Part shown: positions 7,900 through 16,385 of the stretch, in pieces
How positions within the stretch are numbered: position 1 is the first letter of the stretch
How the letters are laid out: each line of letters starts with the position of its first letter
Origin: Saccharothrix carnea
GTDB lineage: Bacteria > Actinomycetota > Actinomycetes > Mycobacteriales > Pseudonocardiaceae
Assembly: GCF_003014735.1 (NCBI RefSeq)
Contig: NZ_PYAX01000010.1
Span: forward strand, 62,001-126,000
DNA: 64,000 bases
Direction of reading: 5' to 3'
Made by a program: the position numbers and the translations under genes
The notes under the pieces: model-generated
What the model saw: the letters and a program-made list of their open reading frames with translations, nothing else
What the model was told of the DNA's origin: nothing
Database searches by the model: none

Positions 7900-9615
7900 T
7901 CACTGGTAGACGCGGACGTAGTCGACCAGCATTCGCTGCGGGAAGACCGTGGTGGCGTCCGGCGGACCGGGCCACTCACCGCCCACCGCGTTGTTGAGCA
8001 GGATGAAGAACGGCTTGTCGAACACCCACGGGCCGCGGGTCGCCTCCACCGTCGCCTTGTCGATGGTGAGCACGGTCACGTCGTCGATGCTGAACACCAT
8101 GCCCTTGCTGTTCCAGTCGACCCGGAACACGTGGAAGGCGTTGGCGTAGTCCTGCCCGATGTCGTGCATCTTGCCGATGCCGCCACCGCCGAAGTACGCC
8201 GGACCGTGGATCGTCTGGTAAGCGGTGTTCGGCTCACGGCCCAGGTGCTCCATGATGTCGATCTCACCGCTCGCGGGCCACGGGGTGCCCTTGAAGATGT
8301 CCGTGCCGAGCATCCAGAACGCGGGCCACAGGCCCTTGGTGCCCGACACCTTGACGCGCGCCTCGAACCGGCCGTAGGTCCACGACGCCTTGCCCTCGGT
8401 GATGAGCCGGGCCGACGTGTACTGGCACGTGCCGGAGCCGCTGACCGGGTCGACCGGGCACGCCGAGCCCGGCGTGACCTCCCGCCTGGCCTCCAGCACC
8501 ATGTTCCCGGCACCATCGGTGAACGCGTTGCGGTTGTCGGTGTAGTACTGCAGCTCCGCGTTCTGCCCCGTGCCGATCTCCGGGCGCCACTTGGCCGAGT
8601 CGGGCCGGCTGCCCGCGGTGGCGTTGAACTCGTCGCTCCACACCAGCCGCAGCGGGTTGCCCGGATCCGGTGCCTGCGCCGGTGGCGGTGTGGGGCTGCC
8701 GCCGGTGCCGTAGACCTGGAACTCCCACAGCGAGTAGCCGTACTGGCCGCTGCGCTTGGTCAGGTTCAGCCGCACGTACCGACCCGTACCGTTCACGGTG
8801 AACGTCTGCTTGAACCCGGTACCCGCCGTGACGGTGTGGATCGTGGTCCAGCTGGACGCGTTCGCCGAGGTCTGGATTTCGAACCCGGTGGCGAACGCCG
8901 GGTCCCACTGCACCACGACCTTGCTGACCTGCGCGGTGGCGCCCAGGTCGACGTAGATCCAGCCCGGGTCGACCCAGCCGGTGGTGGCGCTGGTGGCCCA
9001 CCGGGTGGCCGGGTTGAAGTCCAGCGCCTTGGCCGGCGTGCAGGCCGGGCACGCGCCGTCGTCCTGGAACGACGAGGCGAACGCGGGCTTGTTGTAGGAC
9101 AGCAGGCCCTCGGTGGGCGTCGAGTTCGTGCCCGTGCGGACGGCGAACTCCCACAACGACACGCCGTACTGCGTGGCGCGGGCCGTGGTGTGGACGCGGA
9201 GGTAGCGGCCCGTGCCGGTGAAGGTGACGTTCTGCGTGCCGCCGGTGCCGGTGGTGGTCTGGTAGACCGTGGTCCACGACGAGCCGTCGGCCGAGACCTG
9301 GAGCTGGAACGCCGTCGCGTACGCGGCCTCCCACTGCAGCGTCGCGCCGCACACCTCGCGGTTCGCGCCCAGGTCGACGCGCAGCCACTGCGGGTCGCTG
9401 AACGCGCTGGACCAGCGGGTTCCGGCGTTGCCGTCCACCGCCGAGGCGGCCACGAACGGGCTGCCCGTCTCGACCGACGACGCGGTGACCGGTGCGTTGA
9501 GCGCCGCGTTGGCCGTGCCGCACTCGGCTGCCTGCGCGGTGCCGGCGGGCCCGGCGGACACGGTGGGCACGACCAGCGCGCCGAGCAGGGCGACCGCGGT
9601 GATCAGGCGCTTCAC
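7900..9615 (-). CDS. Secreted GH16 beta-1,3-glucanase with two F5/8C domains
   Basis: A 571-residue exported laminarinase-type enzyme. Order: signal peptide residues 1-29 (ITAVALLGALVVPTVSAG), F5/8 type C (discoidin/CBM32-like) domain 1 (about 35-165), F5/8C domain 2 (about 175-310), Pro-rich linker (PTPPPAQAPDPG), then a GH16 catalytic domain to the end with GEIDIMEHLG. The nucleophile is E451 and the acid/base is E456, the ExDxxE pattern of beta-1,3(4)-glucanases; WPAFWMLG and GGEWPGPPD are family hallmarks. The GTG start at 9615 overlaps the stop of the DUF1996 gene (GTGA), so translation is coupled. The F5/8C domains probably bind the polysaccharide. It should work outside the cell on fungal or algal glucan. 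Confidence 0.93.
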   Translation of the reverse strand: MKRLITAVALLGALVVPTVSAGPAGTAQAAECGTANAALNAPVTASSVETGSPFVAASAVDGNAGTRWSSAFSDPQWLRVDLGANREVCGATLQWEAAYATAFQLQVSADGSSWTTVYQTTTGTGGTQNVTFTGTGRYLRVHTTARATQYGVSLWEFAVRTGTNSTPTEGLLSYNKPAFASSFQDDGACPACTPAKALDFNPATRWATSATTGWVDPGWIYVDLGATAQVSKVVVQWDPAFATGFEIQTSANASSWTTIHTVTAGTGFKQTFTVNGTGRYVRLNLTKRSGQYGYSLWEFQVYGTGGSPTPPPAQAPDPGNPLRLVWSDEFNATAGSRPDSAKWRPEIGTGQNAELQYYTDNRNAFTDGAGNMVLEARREVTPGSACPVDPVSGSGTCQYTSARLITEGKASWTYGRFEARVKVSGTKGLWPAFWMLGTDIFKGTPWPASGEIDIMEHLGREPNTAYQTIHGPAYFGGGGIGKMHDIGQDYANAFHVFRVDWNSKGMVFSIDDVTVLTIDKATVEATRGPWVFDKPFFILLNNAVGGEWPGPPDATTVFPQRMLVDYVRVYQ

Positions 9616-10874
9616 GGGCGGCCGTCCGCGCCGCACTTGATGATCGGGTTGATGCAGTCGCGCACCCGGCGGGCGAGTTCCGCCTCCGGCCACGCGTTGA
9701 AGAAGTCGCCGTGCATGGTGAAGCCGGGCCCGGAGGCGAGGCGGAACCGCGACGGGTCGCCGTTCACCGGGTAGCGCAGCACCTGGCGCAGCTTCGGCAC
9801 GGGCACCGGGTGGGTCGACGGGCAGTCCGCGTTCACCGGGTACGCCATGTGGCTCTTGTGGTCCGGCGAGTCGAGGTCGCGGCCGTTCCAGCACTGCGGG
9901 AAGTCCAGGTAGGACTCCATCATGGTGCCGGCGGGGCAGTTCACGAAGTCCTTGGACGCGCCCACGTGGCCGGCGTGCAGGCAGGACCAGCGCGAGATCG
10001 TGCTGGCGTCGGGCTGGGTGGCCTTGGCGTTGCCCGCGACGATCCGCAGGCCCAGCGGGAACGGCTGGATGCGGGCGATCACGTCGTCGCGCACGCCTTC
10101 GCCCAGGTAGTAGAACGTGGTGCCGGTCGGCTCGACGGGCTGGTTGTCCGCGTACAGGGTGGGGACCCAGTACGACGACAGGTCGGTGCCCGGGTTGCAG
10201 TTGCTCGTGCCGGCCAGCAGCGACTGGACGGTCGAGCGGGCGTTGGTGGTGGTGTTGCCGAAGAAGCTGTGCATGTGCGAGCCGCCGGGCAGGTTCGGCG
10301 CGACGATCGGGTCGTCCGGCAGGCGGTGGCTGTACGGGCAGTCCGCCAGGAACTCGGCGACCCGCACGATCGGGCCGCTGGTGTTGCGGACGCCGAACAC
10401 CTGGAACTCCCACAGCGACACGCCGTACTGGGTGGCGCGGGCGGTCGTGTAGACGCGGACGAACCGGGCGGTGGCCGAGACGGTCACGTTCTGCACGCCG
10501 ACGTTGCCGGACGCGGTGGCGATGGTGGTCCAGGCGTTGCCGTCGGCCGAGGTCTGCAGCTGGAAGGAGCGCGCGTAGGCGGCCTCCCAGTTCAGCGAGA
10601 CCTGGCTGATCGCGGTGGACGTGCCGAGGTCGACGCGGAGCCACTGCGGGTCGGCCGCGGCACTGGACCAGCGGGTGCCGGTGTTGCCGTCGACGGCGGC
10701 GGAGGCGGGCGTGCCGCCGTTCTCGGTGGAGGAGGCGGTCACCGGCTTGCCCTGGGACAGCAGTTCCGGCGCCGCCGAGGCGGGAGAGGTGACGAAGGAC
10801 AAGGCGGACGCGGTCAGCACCGCGACGGTGGTGGCGGTGACCAGTCGACGCCATCGGCGAATGGTGGGGATCAC
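9612..10874 (-). CDS. Secreted F5/8C-DUF1996 protein
   Basis: A 420-residue exported protein: signal peptide about residues 1-34 (LVTATTVAVLTASALSFV, cut near ASA), one F5/8 type C domain (about 38-165) closely similar to those of the GH16 neighbour, and a C-terminal DUF1996 domain. DUF1996 marks are the early HMHSFFGN, YWVPTLY, CPAGTMMESYLDFPQCWNG and HKSHMAYP. DUF1996 occurs in secreted fungal and actinobacterial proteins and is suspected to act on cell-wall glucan, but no activity is established to my knowledge. It is the first gene of the operon, behind two LacI-type palindromes, and is coupled by a 4-bp overlap to the laminarinase, which supports a joint role in glucan binding or breakdown. 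Confidence 0.88.
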   Translation of the reverse strand: MIPTIRRWRRLVTATTVAVLTASALSFVTSPASAAPELLSQGKPVTASSTENGGTPASAAVDGNTGTRWSSAAADPQWLRVDLGTSTAISQVSLNWEAAYARSFQLQTSADGNAWTTIATASGNVGVQNVTVSATARFVRVYTTARATQYGVSLWEFQVFGVRNTSGPIVRVAEFLADCPYSHRLPDDPIVAPNLPGGSHMHSFFGNTTTNARSTVQSLLAGTSNCNPGTDLSSYWVPTLYADNQPVEPTGTTFYYLGEGVRDDVIARIQPFPLGLRIVAGNAKATQPDASTISRWSCLHAGHVGASKDFVNCPAGTMMESYLDFPQCWNGRDLDSPDHKSHMAYPVNADCPSTHPVPVPKLRQVLRYPVNGDPSRFRLASGPGFTMHGDFFNAWPEAELARRVRDCINPIIKCGADGRP

Positions 10875-10910
10875 GACTCCCCTTTCGGAGGCGTTGCAGG
10901 GAGGGTGTCA

Positions 10911-10922
10911 GAGAGCGCTCTC
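10911..10922. promoter_or_regulatory. LacI-family operator, promoter-proximal copy
   Basis: Perfect 12-bp palindrome GAGAGCGCTCTC 36 bases upstream of the DUF1996 gene. The central AGCGCT is the core of LacI-family operators of actinobacterial glycosidase genes (compare the CebR/CelR box TGGGAGCGCTCCCA). The LacI gene at the end of this operon is the probable regulator. Confidence 0.75.
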
Positions 10923-10995
10923 ACAGCGGAACGTAAGCCTGACCACCAGGGCAGTCAAGGTAATCGGCGAGTTCCGGTCATCCCGCAACACCGGC

Positions 10996-11013
10996 TCAGA
11001 GAGCGCTCTCTGA
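10996..11013. promoter_or_regulatory. LacI-family operator, distal copy
   Basis: Perfect 18-bp palindrome TCAGAGAGCGCTCTCTGA, 88 bases (about 8.4 helical turns) from the proximal copy centre to centre. Two sites flanking the promoter region would allow cooperative binding by a LacI-type repressor. Confidence 0.75.
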
Positions 11014-11114
11014 CCTGAGCGTTGAATTCGGGGTACGCGAACGTAGGACACGGTGGTCCTGAACGTAGGACACGCGGGGCGTGAAGGTACGACTCTCGCG
11101 TGCTGAGCGTTCAG
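11014..11114. repeat. Stop-codon-associated palindromic repeat, copy A
   Basis: Contains CCTGAGCGTTG, two direct copies of CGAACGTAGGACACG / TGAACGTAGGACACGCG (about 11038-11052 and 11060-11076), a decayed third unit, and ends in CTGAGCGTTCAGG, whose complement includes the idi stop codon (TGA at 11113-11111). The same modules recur at about 23.9, 25.2, 32.6 and 49.3 kb. Confidence 0.7.
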
Positions 11115-11689
11115 GAGAGGCGGGCGGCGGTGGGGAGGGAGGTCGGGGAGGCGGTGGGCCAGGCCAGGGGGTCGGGGCCCAGCTCCCACAGCTCGGCGAC
11201 CTGGAGGGCGCACCACGGGGAGACGGGGCGGGCGCCGGCCAGGACGGCGGGGGCGAACTCCGACCACGGGACCCACTCGAACGAGTCAACCTCGTCCGGG
11301 TTCGGGTGCGGGTCGCCGGAGACGCGGCCGCGGAAGACCGGGCACATCTCGTTCTCCCTGACGCCGTTCTCCATCTCCGCCCGGTAGCGGAACGCGGGCA
11401 GCACCAGGTCCAGCGTCACGTCGGCCAGCCCCAGCTCGTCGACCAGCCGCCGCGCCACCGCCGCCGCCATCGGCTCGTCGGGCGCCGGGTGGCCGCAGCA
11501 CGAGTTGGTCCAGACACCGGGCCACGTCTTCTTGTGCAGCGCACGCCTGGTCAACAGCAGCCTGCCCGCCGCGTCGAACAGGTACGACGAGAACGCCAGG
11601 TGCAGCGGGGTGGACGCGTGGTGCACGGAAGCCTTGTCGGCCACGCCGATCCCGGCACCGGACTCGTCCAGGAGCACGACTTGTTCCAC
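11111..11689 (-). CDS. idi: Isopentenyl-diphosphate delta-isomerase type I
   Basis: A 192-residue Nudix-fold enzyme that interconverts isopentenyl and dimethylallyl diphosphate using a divalent metal and flavin-free acid/base chemistry. The catalytic cysteine motif TNSCCGHP, the preceding KKTWPGVW and the glutamate motif ENEMCPVF are intact; the metal-binding Nudix-like segment AVARRLVDELGL follows. Length agrees with type I enzymes (about 180-200). The GTG at 11689 is chosen after GGGTGGGGG; a GTG 18 bases earlier is weaker. It is the last gene of the griI-griH-ligase operon, 24 bases after the ligase stop, which suggests supply of a C5 unit to that pathway; no prenyltransferase is visible nearby. 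Confidence 0.92.
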   Translation of the reverse strand: MEQVVLLDESGAGIGVADKASVHHASTPLHLAFSSYLFDAAGRLLLTRRALHKKTWPGVWTNSCCGHPAPDEPMAAAVARRLVDELGLADVTLDLVLPAFRYRAEMENGVRENEMCPVFRGRVSGDPHPNPDEVDSFEWVPWSEFAPAVLAGARPVSPWCALQVAELWELGPDPLAWPTASPTSLPTAARLS

Positions 11690-11713
11690 ACCCCCACCCT
11701 GCCACACCCGCGA

Positions 11714-13063
11714 TCACCGCGCGTCGGCGAGCACCCTGGGGTTGCGCACCAGCTTGCCGGCGGACGTGCGCGGCAACGCCCGCAGCACGTGCACCCGCTG
11801 CGGCTGCTTGAACTCGGCCAACCGCTCGGCGCACCACGCGGACACCTGCTCCGGCGTGAGCGTGTCGGAGCCGGTGGAGACGTAGGCCTCGATCACCTCG
11901 TCGTGCACCGCGATCGCCTCGGTTACCAGCGGGTGGGCGCGCAGTGCCGCCTCGACCTGGGTCAGGTCCACGTTGCTGCCGCGCACCACCACGAGCGAGT
12001 CCGCGCGGCCGAGCAGCCGCAGGTTGCCGTGCGCGTCGAACTCGCCCCGGTCACCCGTTCGGAACCACCCGTCCAGGTAACGGGTGGGGTCGCCCTCGTC
12101 GAGGTACGGGGACTGGTCCAGCGCCACCTCGACCAGCCCGTCGCGCACCCGGATCGTGGTGTCGGACAGGGGCTTGCCCACCGCCGGCCGGGTCGCGCCC
12201 GCCGCGTCCATGGTCAGCGCGCCGGTCTCGGTGGTGCCGAAGCACTCGCCGACCATGAAGCCGTAGGCGTCGGCGAACCGCTCCGCCACGTCCGGCCGCA
12301 TCAGCTCACCGCCCGCGAACGCGCCGCGCACCGTGCGCAGCGCCGACCGGTCGGCGGCGGAGGCGAGCAGGTCGAAGTGGAACGGCACGCCGGTGATGAA
12401 GTCGACCTCGTGCCGGGCGGCGGTGCGCAGGATGTCCTCCGCCGACAGCTTCCCGGCGAACACCAGGTGCACGCCCGCGGCCAGCGCGTGCAGCAGCCCG
12501 CCCATCAGGCCGAAGCTCTGCGCGGTGGAGTTGAGCAGGAGCAGCCGCTCGCCGTGCCCCGGCATGCCCTCGGCGGCGCCGAACCGCATCACCTCGCGGA
12601 TGATCGACTCGGTGCTGCGGCCGACGACCTTGGGCCGCCCGGTGGAGCCGGAGGTGAACTGGACCAGCCGGTGCCTGGTCGCCGCGGGCCGCCCGTCCGT
12701 CCTGGGCTCGGTCACCAGCTCGTAGCGCTCGCGGAACAGGCCGGACCAGCCGGACGCGCGCACGACGAACTGCGGCCGGGTGAGCTCGCGCAGCACCTCG
12801 ACCTCGGCGGGCTTGAGCCGGTGGTCGATCGAGATCACCCTGGCGCCGAGGCTCCACAGCGCCAGCACCACCTCCAGCTGGGTGAAGCTCGGCGGCACGT
12901 GCAGGGCGACCGTGCTGCCCTCCCCCACCCCGGAAGCGGCGAACAGGCTCGCCTCGGCGGCGACCGAGGCCCGCAACGCGCCGTGCGTCACGGTGTGGTC
13001 GTGGCTGAACACCGGCACGTCGTCGCCCTGGCGGCGCAACAGGTCGGTGACGAACTCGCGCAT
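11714..13063 (-). CDS. Aryl/acyl-AMP ligase in the 3,4-AHBA-type operon
   Basis: A 449-residue ANL-superfamily adenylation enzyme, short for the family (500-550). Motifs: LVQFTSGSTGRPKVVGRS (P-loop), FGTTETGAL (A5), WFRTGDRGEFD (A7), NLRLLGRADSLVVVRGSNV (A8) and PRTSAGKLVRNP with the C-terminal catalytic lysine (A10). It should activate a carboxylic acid as an acyl-AMP and pass it to CoA or another acceptor. It starts six bases after the griH stop, so the expected substrate is 3-amino-4-hydroxybenzoate or an acid to be joined to it; this is inferred from context. No carrier protein is fused. Related free-standing ligases occur in bagremycin-type clusters. Confidence 0.85.
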   Translation of the reverse strand: MREFVTDLLRRQGDDVPVFSHDHTVTHGALRASVAAEASLFAASGVGEGSTVALHVPPSFTQLEVVLALWSLGARVISIDHRLKPAEVEVLRELTRPQFVVRASGWSGLFRERYELVTEPRTDGRPAATRHRLVQFTSGSTGRPKVVGRSTESIIREVMRFGAAEGMPGHGERLLLLNSTAQSFGLMGGLLHALAAGVHLVFAGKLSAEDILRTAARHEVDFITGVPFHFDLLASAADRSALRTVRGAFAGGELMRPDVAERFADAYGFMVGECFGTTETGALTMDAAGATRPAVGKPLSDTTIRVRDGLVEVALDQSPYLDEGDPTRYLDGWFRTGDRGEFDAHGNLRLLGRADSLVVVRGSNVDLTQVEAALRAHPLVTEAIAVHDEVIEAYVSTGSDTLTPEQVSAWCAERLAEFKQPQRVHVLRALPRTSAGKLVRNPRVLADAR

Positions 13064-13069
13064 CTTGGC

Positions 13070-14143
13070 TCAGGTCTCCTTGCAGAACTCGCCGATGGGG
13101 ATGCCCACGTGCCGCTGCTCGGTCGCGATGTAGCCGAGCAGCTCGTCGCCGCGCTGCAGCTCGGTGACGTTGCGGACCTTCCCGCCGGGGCCGAGCACCC
13201 GCACGTGCCAGTCGTCCTGCACGGTCAGGCTCACCTCGACGCCCTCGGGCGAGTGCGCGGTGATGGTCAGGATCGGGCGGGATTCGAGCTTGGCCCGGCC
13301 GACCGTGAGCTTGCGGGTGCGTCCCTCGGAGTTGACGGCGAGCACCGTGCTGCCCGAACGCAGTTCGGACAGGTAGTTGGTGCGGTTGTCCGGGCCGAGC
13401 ACGTAGGAGTGCAGGGCGCCGGCGTTGACCCGGAACGGCCGGGTCGGCATGTAGGGCAGCGGGTGGGTCTCGCTGCAGCACAGGATGAAGCCGGAGGAGA
13501 AGGAACCGACGAGGATGCCCTCGTCCTCCTGGAAGTGCGAGGCGGTGTCGACGCAGACGCGGTCGCCGAGGCCGTTGTGGGTGATGCCGTCGACGACGAG
13601 CGTGGTGAGGTCCAGCGGCGGGGTGGTCGCCTCCAGCAGCCGGGCCAGCTTGAACACGTCGTTGGCGTCGCGCGGTGCCATGAGCACGCCGTCCGAGCCG
13701 TGCTCCAGCACGTCGAGCACGATCGCGGCCTCTTCGAGGTCGGCCACGACGGTGACGAGCTTGCCGGGCGCGCCGTCCGCGGCGGCGATGACGATCTCCA
13801 GCGGGATCTTCGTCGGATCGGTGAAGGCGACCACGGTGTGGCCGAGCTTCACGGCGGCCGCGCACGCGAGCTTGAGCGTGCGGTCGTCGCGGACCTGCAC
13901 GAACGCCGCGTCGGTGGTGAGCCGGTCCAGCGCGTCCTGGTCGTCCACGACCACGGTGACCAGGTGCGGGCTGTCGACCGCCGCGTCGGCGACGAGCACC
14001 CGGGTGATCGTGGGCGGCAGCGTCTCCAGCAGCGCGGGGTCGTCGGAGACGACGCCGGCGAGGCGGGCGTGCACCGCGGCGTCCACGACGGCATCGCGGT
14101 GCGCCTCGGGGACGGTTCGGAGGTCGATCCAGGCGAACTTCAA
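13070..14143 (-). CDS. griH: 3-amino-4-hydroxybenzoate synthase (GriH-like)
   Basis: A 357-residue protein of the dehydroquinate synthase II family (PF01959). In actinobacteria GriH converts the C7 product of GriI into 3-amino-4-hydroxybenzoic acid; archaeal relatives make 3-dehydroquinate. Family features: KFAWIDLR at the N-terminus, IPLEIVIAAADG, GSDGVLMAPRD, the GDRVCVDTASHFQEDEGILVGSFSSGF block, RPFRVNAGALHSYVL and the C-terminal GIPIGEF. The start is a TTG at 14143 after GGAG (six-base spacing). Adjacent griI strongly supports the amino-hydroxybenzoate role over an aromatic amino acid role, because GriI supplies its substrate. Cytosolic. Confidence 0.9.
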   Translation of the reverse strand: MKFAWIDLRTVPEAHRDAVVDAAVHARLAGVVSDDPALLETLPPTITRVLVADAAVDSPHLVTVVVDDQDALDRLTTDAAFVQVRDDRTLKLACAAAVKLGHTVVAFTDPTKIPLEIVIAAADGAPGKLVTVVADLEEAAIVLDVLEHGSDGVLMAPRDANDVFKLARLLEATTPPLDLTTLVVDGITHNGLGDRVCVDTASHFQEDEGILVGSFSSGFILCCSETHPLPYMPTRPFRVNAGALHSYVLGPDNRTNYLSELRSGSTVLAVNSEGRTRKLTVGRAKLESRPILTITAHSPEGVEVSLTVQDDWHVRVLGPGGKVRNVTELQRGDELLGYIATEQRHVGIPIGEFCKET

Positions 14144-14228
14144 CGGTTCTCCAAGGGGTGAGAGCCCGATCGGCGTGCGGACACCCCGCCGCTGGTCGGG
14201 TGACCGGCGGCGGGCGCGGGCGACGAAG

Positions 14229-15026
14229 TCATGACGTGGCCACGACGCCCGTCATCGCGCGGACCAGGTCCGCTTCGGTGTCGTCGTGGACGATCGAGGC
14301 CAGTTCCGCGACCAGCGACATGGGCGCGGACGCGGTGAACACGCGGCGGCCCACGGCCAGGCCCGCGCAGCCGACGCCCATCGCGGTGCGGGCGTGGTCG
14401 ACCACGCTGCCGCCGGTGGCCGGTCCGCCCGCGACGAGCACCGGGATCGGGCAGCTGGCGATGACGTCGGCCATCCGCTGGGCGGGCCGCGCGAGGTTGG
14501 TCTTGACGATGTCGGCGCCGAGGTCGACCGCGATGTTGACCACGTGCGCGAGCAGCGCGGGGTCGTTCGGGTCGGCGATGCGCGGACCGCGCGGGTAGAC
14601 CATGGCGATCAGCGGCACGTTCCACTCGTCGCACGCCTTGGCGACCACGCCGAAGTCGGCGAGCTGGCGTTCCTCGGTGTCCGAGCCGATGTTGACGTGC
14701 ACGCTCACCGCGTCGGCGCCCAGTCGCAGCGCCTCGTCCACCTCGCCGACGATGACCTTGGCGTTGGTGTCGGCGGCGTGCGCGGTGCCCGCGCTGAGGT
14801 GCACGACCAGCGCGCAGCCCGCCAGCACGTCCGGGTCGATGGTGCGGACGCGTCCTTTGTGGACGATGATGGCGTCGGCACCGCCGACGACCACCGAGTC
14901 GATGAGCTCGTGCCACCGGTCGCGCGGGACCACCGGGCCGTCCGAGACGCTGTGGTCGAGCGGGACGAAGAGGTACCTGTCGTCGCGCGGACGGGAAAGG
15001 CGTCGCAGCCTCAACGCTTTCGTCAT
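14229..15026 (-). CDS. griI: GriI-like aldolase (C7 precursor of 3,4-AHBA)
   Basis: A 265-residue TIM-barrel aldolase of the DhnA/LsrF type. GriI condenses aspartate semialdehyde with dihydroxyacetone phosphate to 2-amino-4,5-dihydroxy-6-oxo-7-phosphooxyheptanoate, the first step to 3,4-AHBA. Visible marks: YLFVPLDHSVSDGP (phosphate/aldehyde pocket), AIIVHKGRV, SVHVNIGSDTEE, LIAMVYPRGP, ADIVKTNLA with the Schiff-base lysine, PVLVAGGPATGG and VGRRVFTAS. The ATG at 15026 follows GAGGAGG; a GTG nine bases upstream is possible. First gene of the operon, 85 bases before griH, with a dyad-symmetric LysR-type site in the divergent promoter region. Confidence 0.9.
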   Translation of the reverse strand: MTKALRLRRLSRPRDDRYLFVPLDHSVSDGPVVPRDRWHELIDSVVVGGADAIIVHKGRVRTIDPDVLAGCALVVHLSAGTAHAADTNAKVIVGEVDEALRLGADAVSVHVNIGSDTEERQLADFGVVAKACDEWNVPLIAMVYPRGPRIADPNDPALLAHVVNIAVDLGADIVKTNLARPAQRMADVIASCPIPVLVAGGPATGGSVVDHARTAMGVGCAGLAVGRRVFTASAPMSLVAELASIVHDDTEADLVRAMTGVVATS

Positions 15027-15111
15027 GTCGCTCACACCTCCTCGGTCTGCGGTGCCGGCCACTAGGCAGGGTGGTCGAACCGGTGAGCGCGGCGGGAGGT
15101 GTGAGGTGGCG

Positions 15112-15127
15112 ATAACTCGTCAGTTAT
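15112..15127. promoter_or_regulatory. LysR-type operator candidate
   Basis: Perfect inverted repeat ATAACT-CGTC-AGTTAT in the 206-base gap between griI and the divergent lysR gene, 86 bases from the griI start and 105 from the lysR start. AT-rich dyads of this size in divergent gaps are typical LysR recognition sites. Confidence 0.6.
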
Positions 15128-15232
15128 GCACCTGTTGGAGCAATCGGCCGGTGCCCTCCTCGACGCTCGGTGGTCGCCCGCGCCACACGCTCGGTCGGTG
15201 TCCGGTTTGACCGGCTGCCCTAGGCTGCCGCA

Positions 15233-16195
15233 GTGAACATGGAGCTCAGGCATCTCCACGTCGTGCTGACCGTGGCGGAAGCGGGCAGCATCAGTCGAGC
15301 CGCCTCACTGCTCAAGATCGCGCAGGCCGGGTTGACCGCGCAGTTGCGCCGCATCGAGCGGGGGTTCGGTGGTCCGTTGTTCCTGCGGCGCACCGACGGG
15401 GTCGAGCTGACCGAACTCGGCCGCCACGTCGTGCTGCGATCACGTGACCTGGTGGAACGGTTCGACGACCTGCTGGTGACCGCGCGCAAGCTGGCCGAGG
15501 AGAGCGACGTCACCGGCATCAGGCTCGGCGGGGTGGCCGGTTCGCTGACGCCGTTGCTGGTGGCGGTGGTGCGCTCGCTGCTGCCGACGCACCCGCAGAC
15601 GACCCACATCGAGCGCACCAGCGATGCCGTGCTCGACCTGGTGCGCACCGGGAAGCTGGACGTCGCGCTGGTCACGGAGTTCCCCCAGAGCCCTCTGCGG
15701 ATTCCCGAACAGGTGGACTGCCGGACCGTCGTGACGGAACCGATGCTGGTCGGGATCGGGGTCGGGCACCGGCTGTCCGCGCGCACCGAGATTCGGCTGT
15801 CCGAACTGGCCGACGAGGAGTGGGCGGTGTCCGACGAGGGCTACGGCGGCGGGAGGTTGAACCTCCACCTGGCGTGCGAGGCGGCCGGGTTCACGCCGCG
15901 GTGCGCGCACTTCGGGGTGGACCCGGCGTCGGCCGCGGAACTGGTGCGCTCGACGCACACGGTGGCGTGCTTCTTCCCGACCGGGCAGGACTTACCGGGC
16001 GTGCTGCTGAAACCGATCGTGGGCAATCCCGTGCACCGGCGGGTGACGGTGGTGTGGCGGCGGGACTGCGCGGCGGCGGAGTACGTCGACGAGATCCACG
16101 CGCAACTGCTGCGCGCCTACCAGGAGCGGATCTGGGCGCACGGCCCGCGCACGGCCAAGCTCGCCGCCACCGGGCTGACCGTGGCGGCCAGCTGA
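15233..16195 (+). CDS. LysR family regulator of the griI operon
   Basis: A 320-residue LysR-type regulator: winged helix at residues 3-62 (LRHLHVVLTVAEAGSISRAASLLKIAQAGLTAQLRRIE), then a two-lobed coinducer domain (IRLGGVAGSLTPLLVAVVRSLLP, GKLDVALVTEF, LVGIGVGHRLSA, WAVSDEGYGGG). It is transcribed away from griI with a dyad site between, the classical arrangement in which it activates the operon with a pathway metabolite as ligand. GTG start at 15233; an ATG two codons later is equally possible. The gene converges on the cupin gene, and a strong hairpin separates them. Confidence 0.9.
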   Translation: MNMELRHLHVVLTVAEAGSISRAASLLKIAQAGLTAQLRRIERGFGGPLFLRRTDGVELTELGRHVVLRSRDLVERFDDLLVTARKLAEESDVTGIRLGGVAGSLTPLLVAVVRSLLPTHPQTTHIERTSDAVLDLVRTGKLDVALVTEFPQSPLRIPEQVDCRTVVTEPMLVGIGVGHRLSARTEIRLSELADEEWAVSDEGYGGGRLNLHLACEAAGFTPRCAHFGVDPASAAELVRSTHTVACFFPTGQDLPGVLLKPIVGNPVHRRVTVVWRRDCAAAEYVDEIHAQLLRAYQERIWAHGPRTAKLAATGLTVAAS

Positions 16196-16234
16196 CGTCC
16201 GGACCGGACACTCCCCCACGTGAGGTCCCGGGTC

Positions 16235-16283
16235 CCGGGCCGTGGGCTTTCGTGCCGCCCAGCACTGACCCCCCACGGCCCGG
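16235..16283. terminator. Bidirectional terminator hairpin between lysR and cupin genes
   Basis: Arms CCGGGCCGTGGG (16235-16246) and CCCACGGCCCGG (16272-16283), 12 perfect pairs with a 25-base loop, lie between two convergent genes. Confidence 0.6.
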
Positions 16284-16385
16284 ATTCTTCGTCACCGGGA
16301 ATCCGACGACACGACTGTGACGAACCCTCTCGTTCTCCGGTTCCACCAGGCAGACGCGCAGGGGCGGACGAGCAGGGGTGGGCGT

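Noticed and set aside
7900..10854. One continuous frame joining the DUF1996 region with the GH16 gene into a single large protein
   Set aside because: The upstream half is an off-frame reading of the DUF1996 gene; the GH16 protein has its own GTG start with a signal peptide at 9615.
11081..14161. Plus-strand open frame of about 1,026 codons across idi, ligase and griH
   Set aside because: Shadow of three real minus-strand genes with intact active-site motifs; translation is repetitive Arg/Gly/His.
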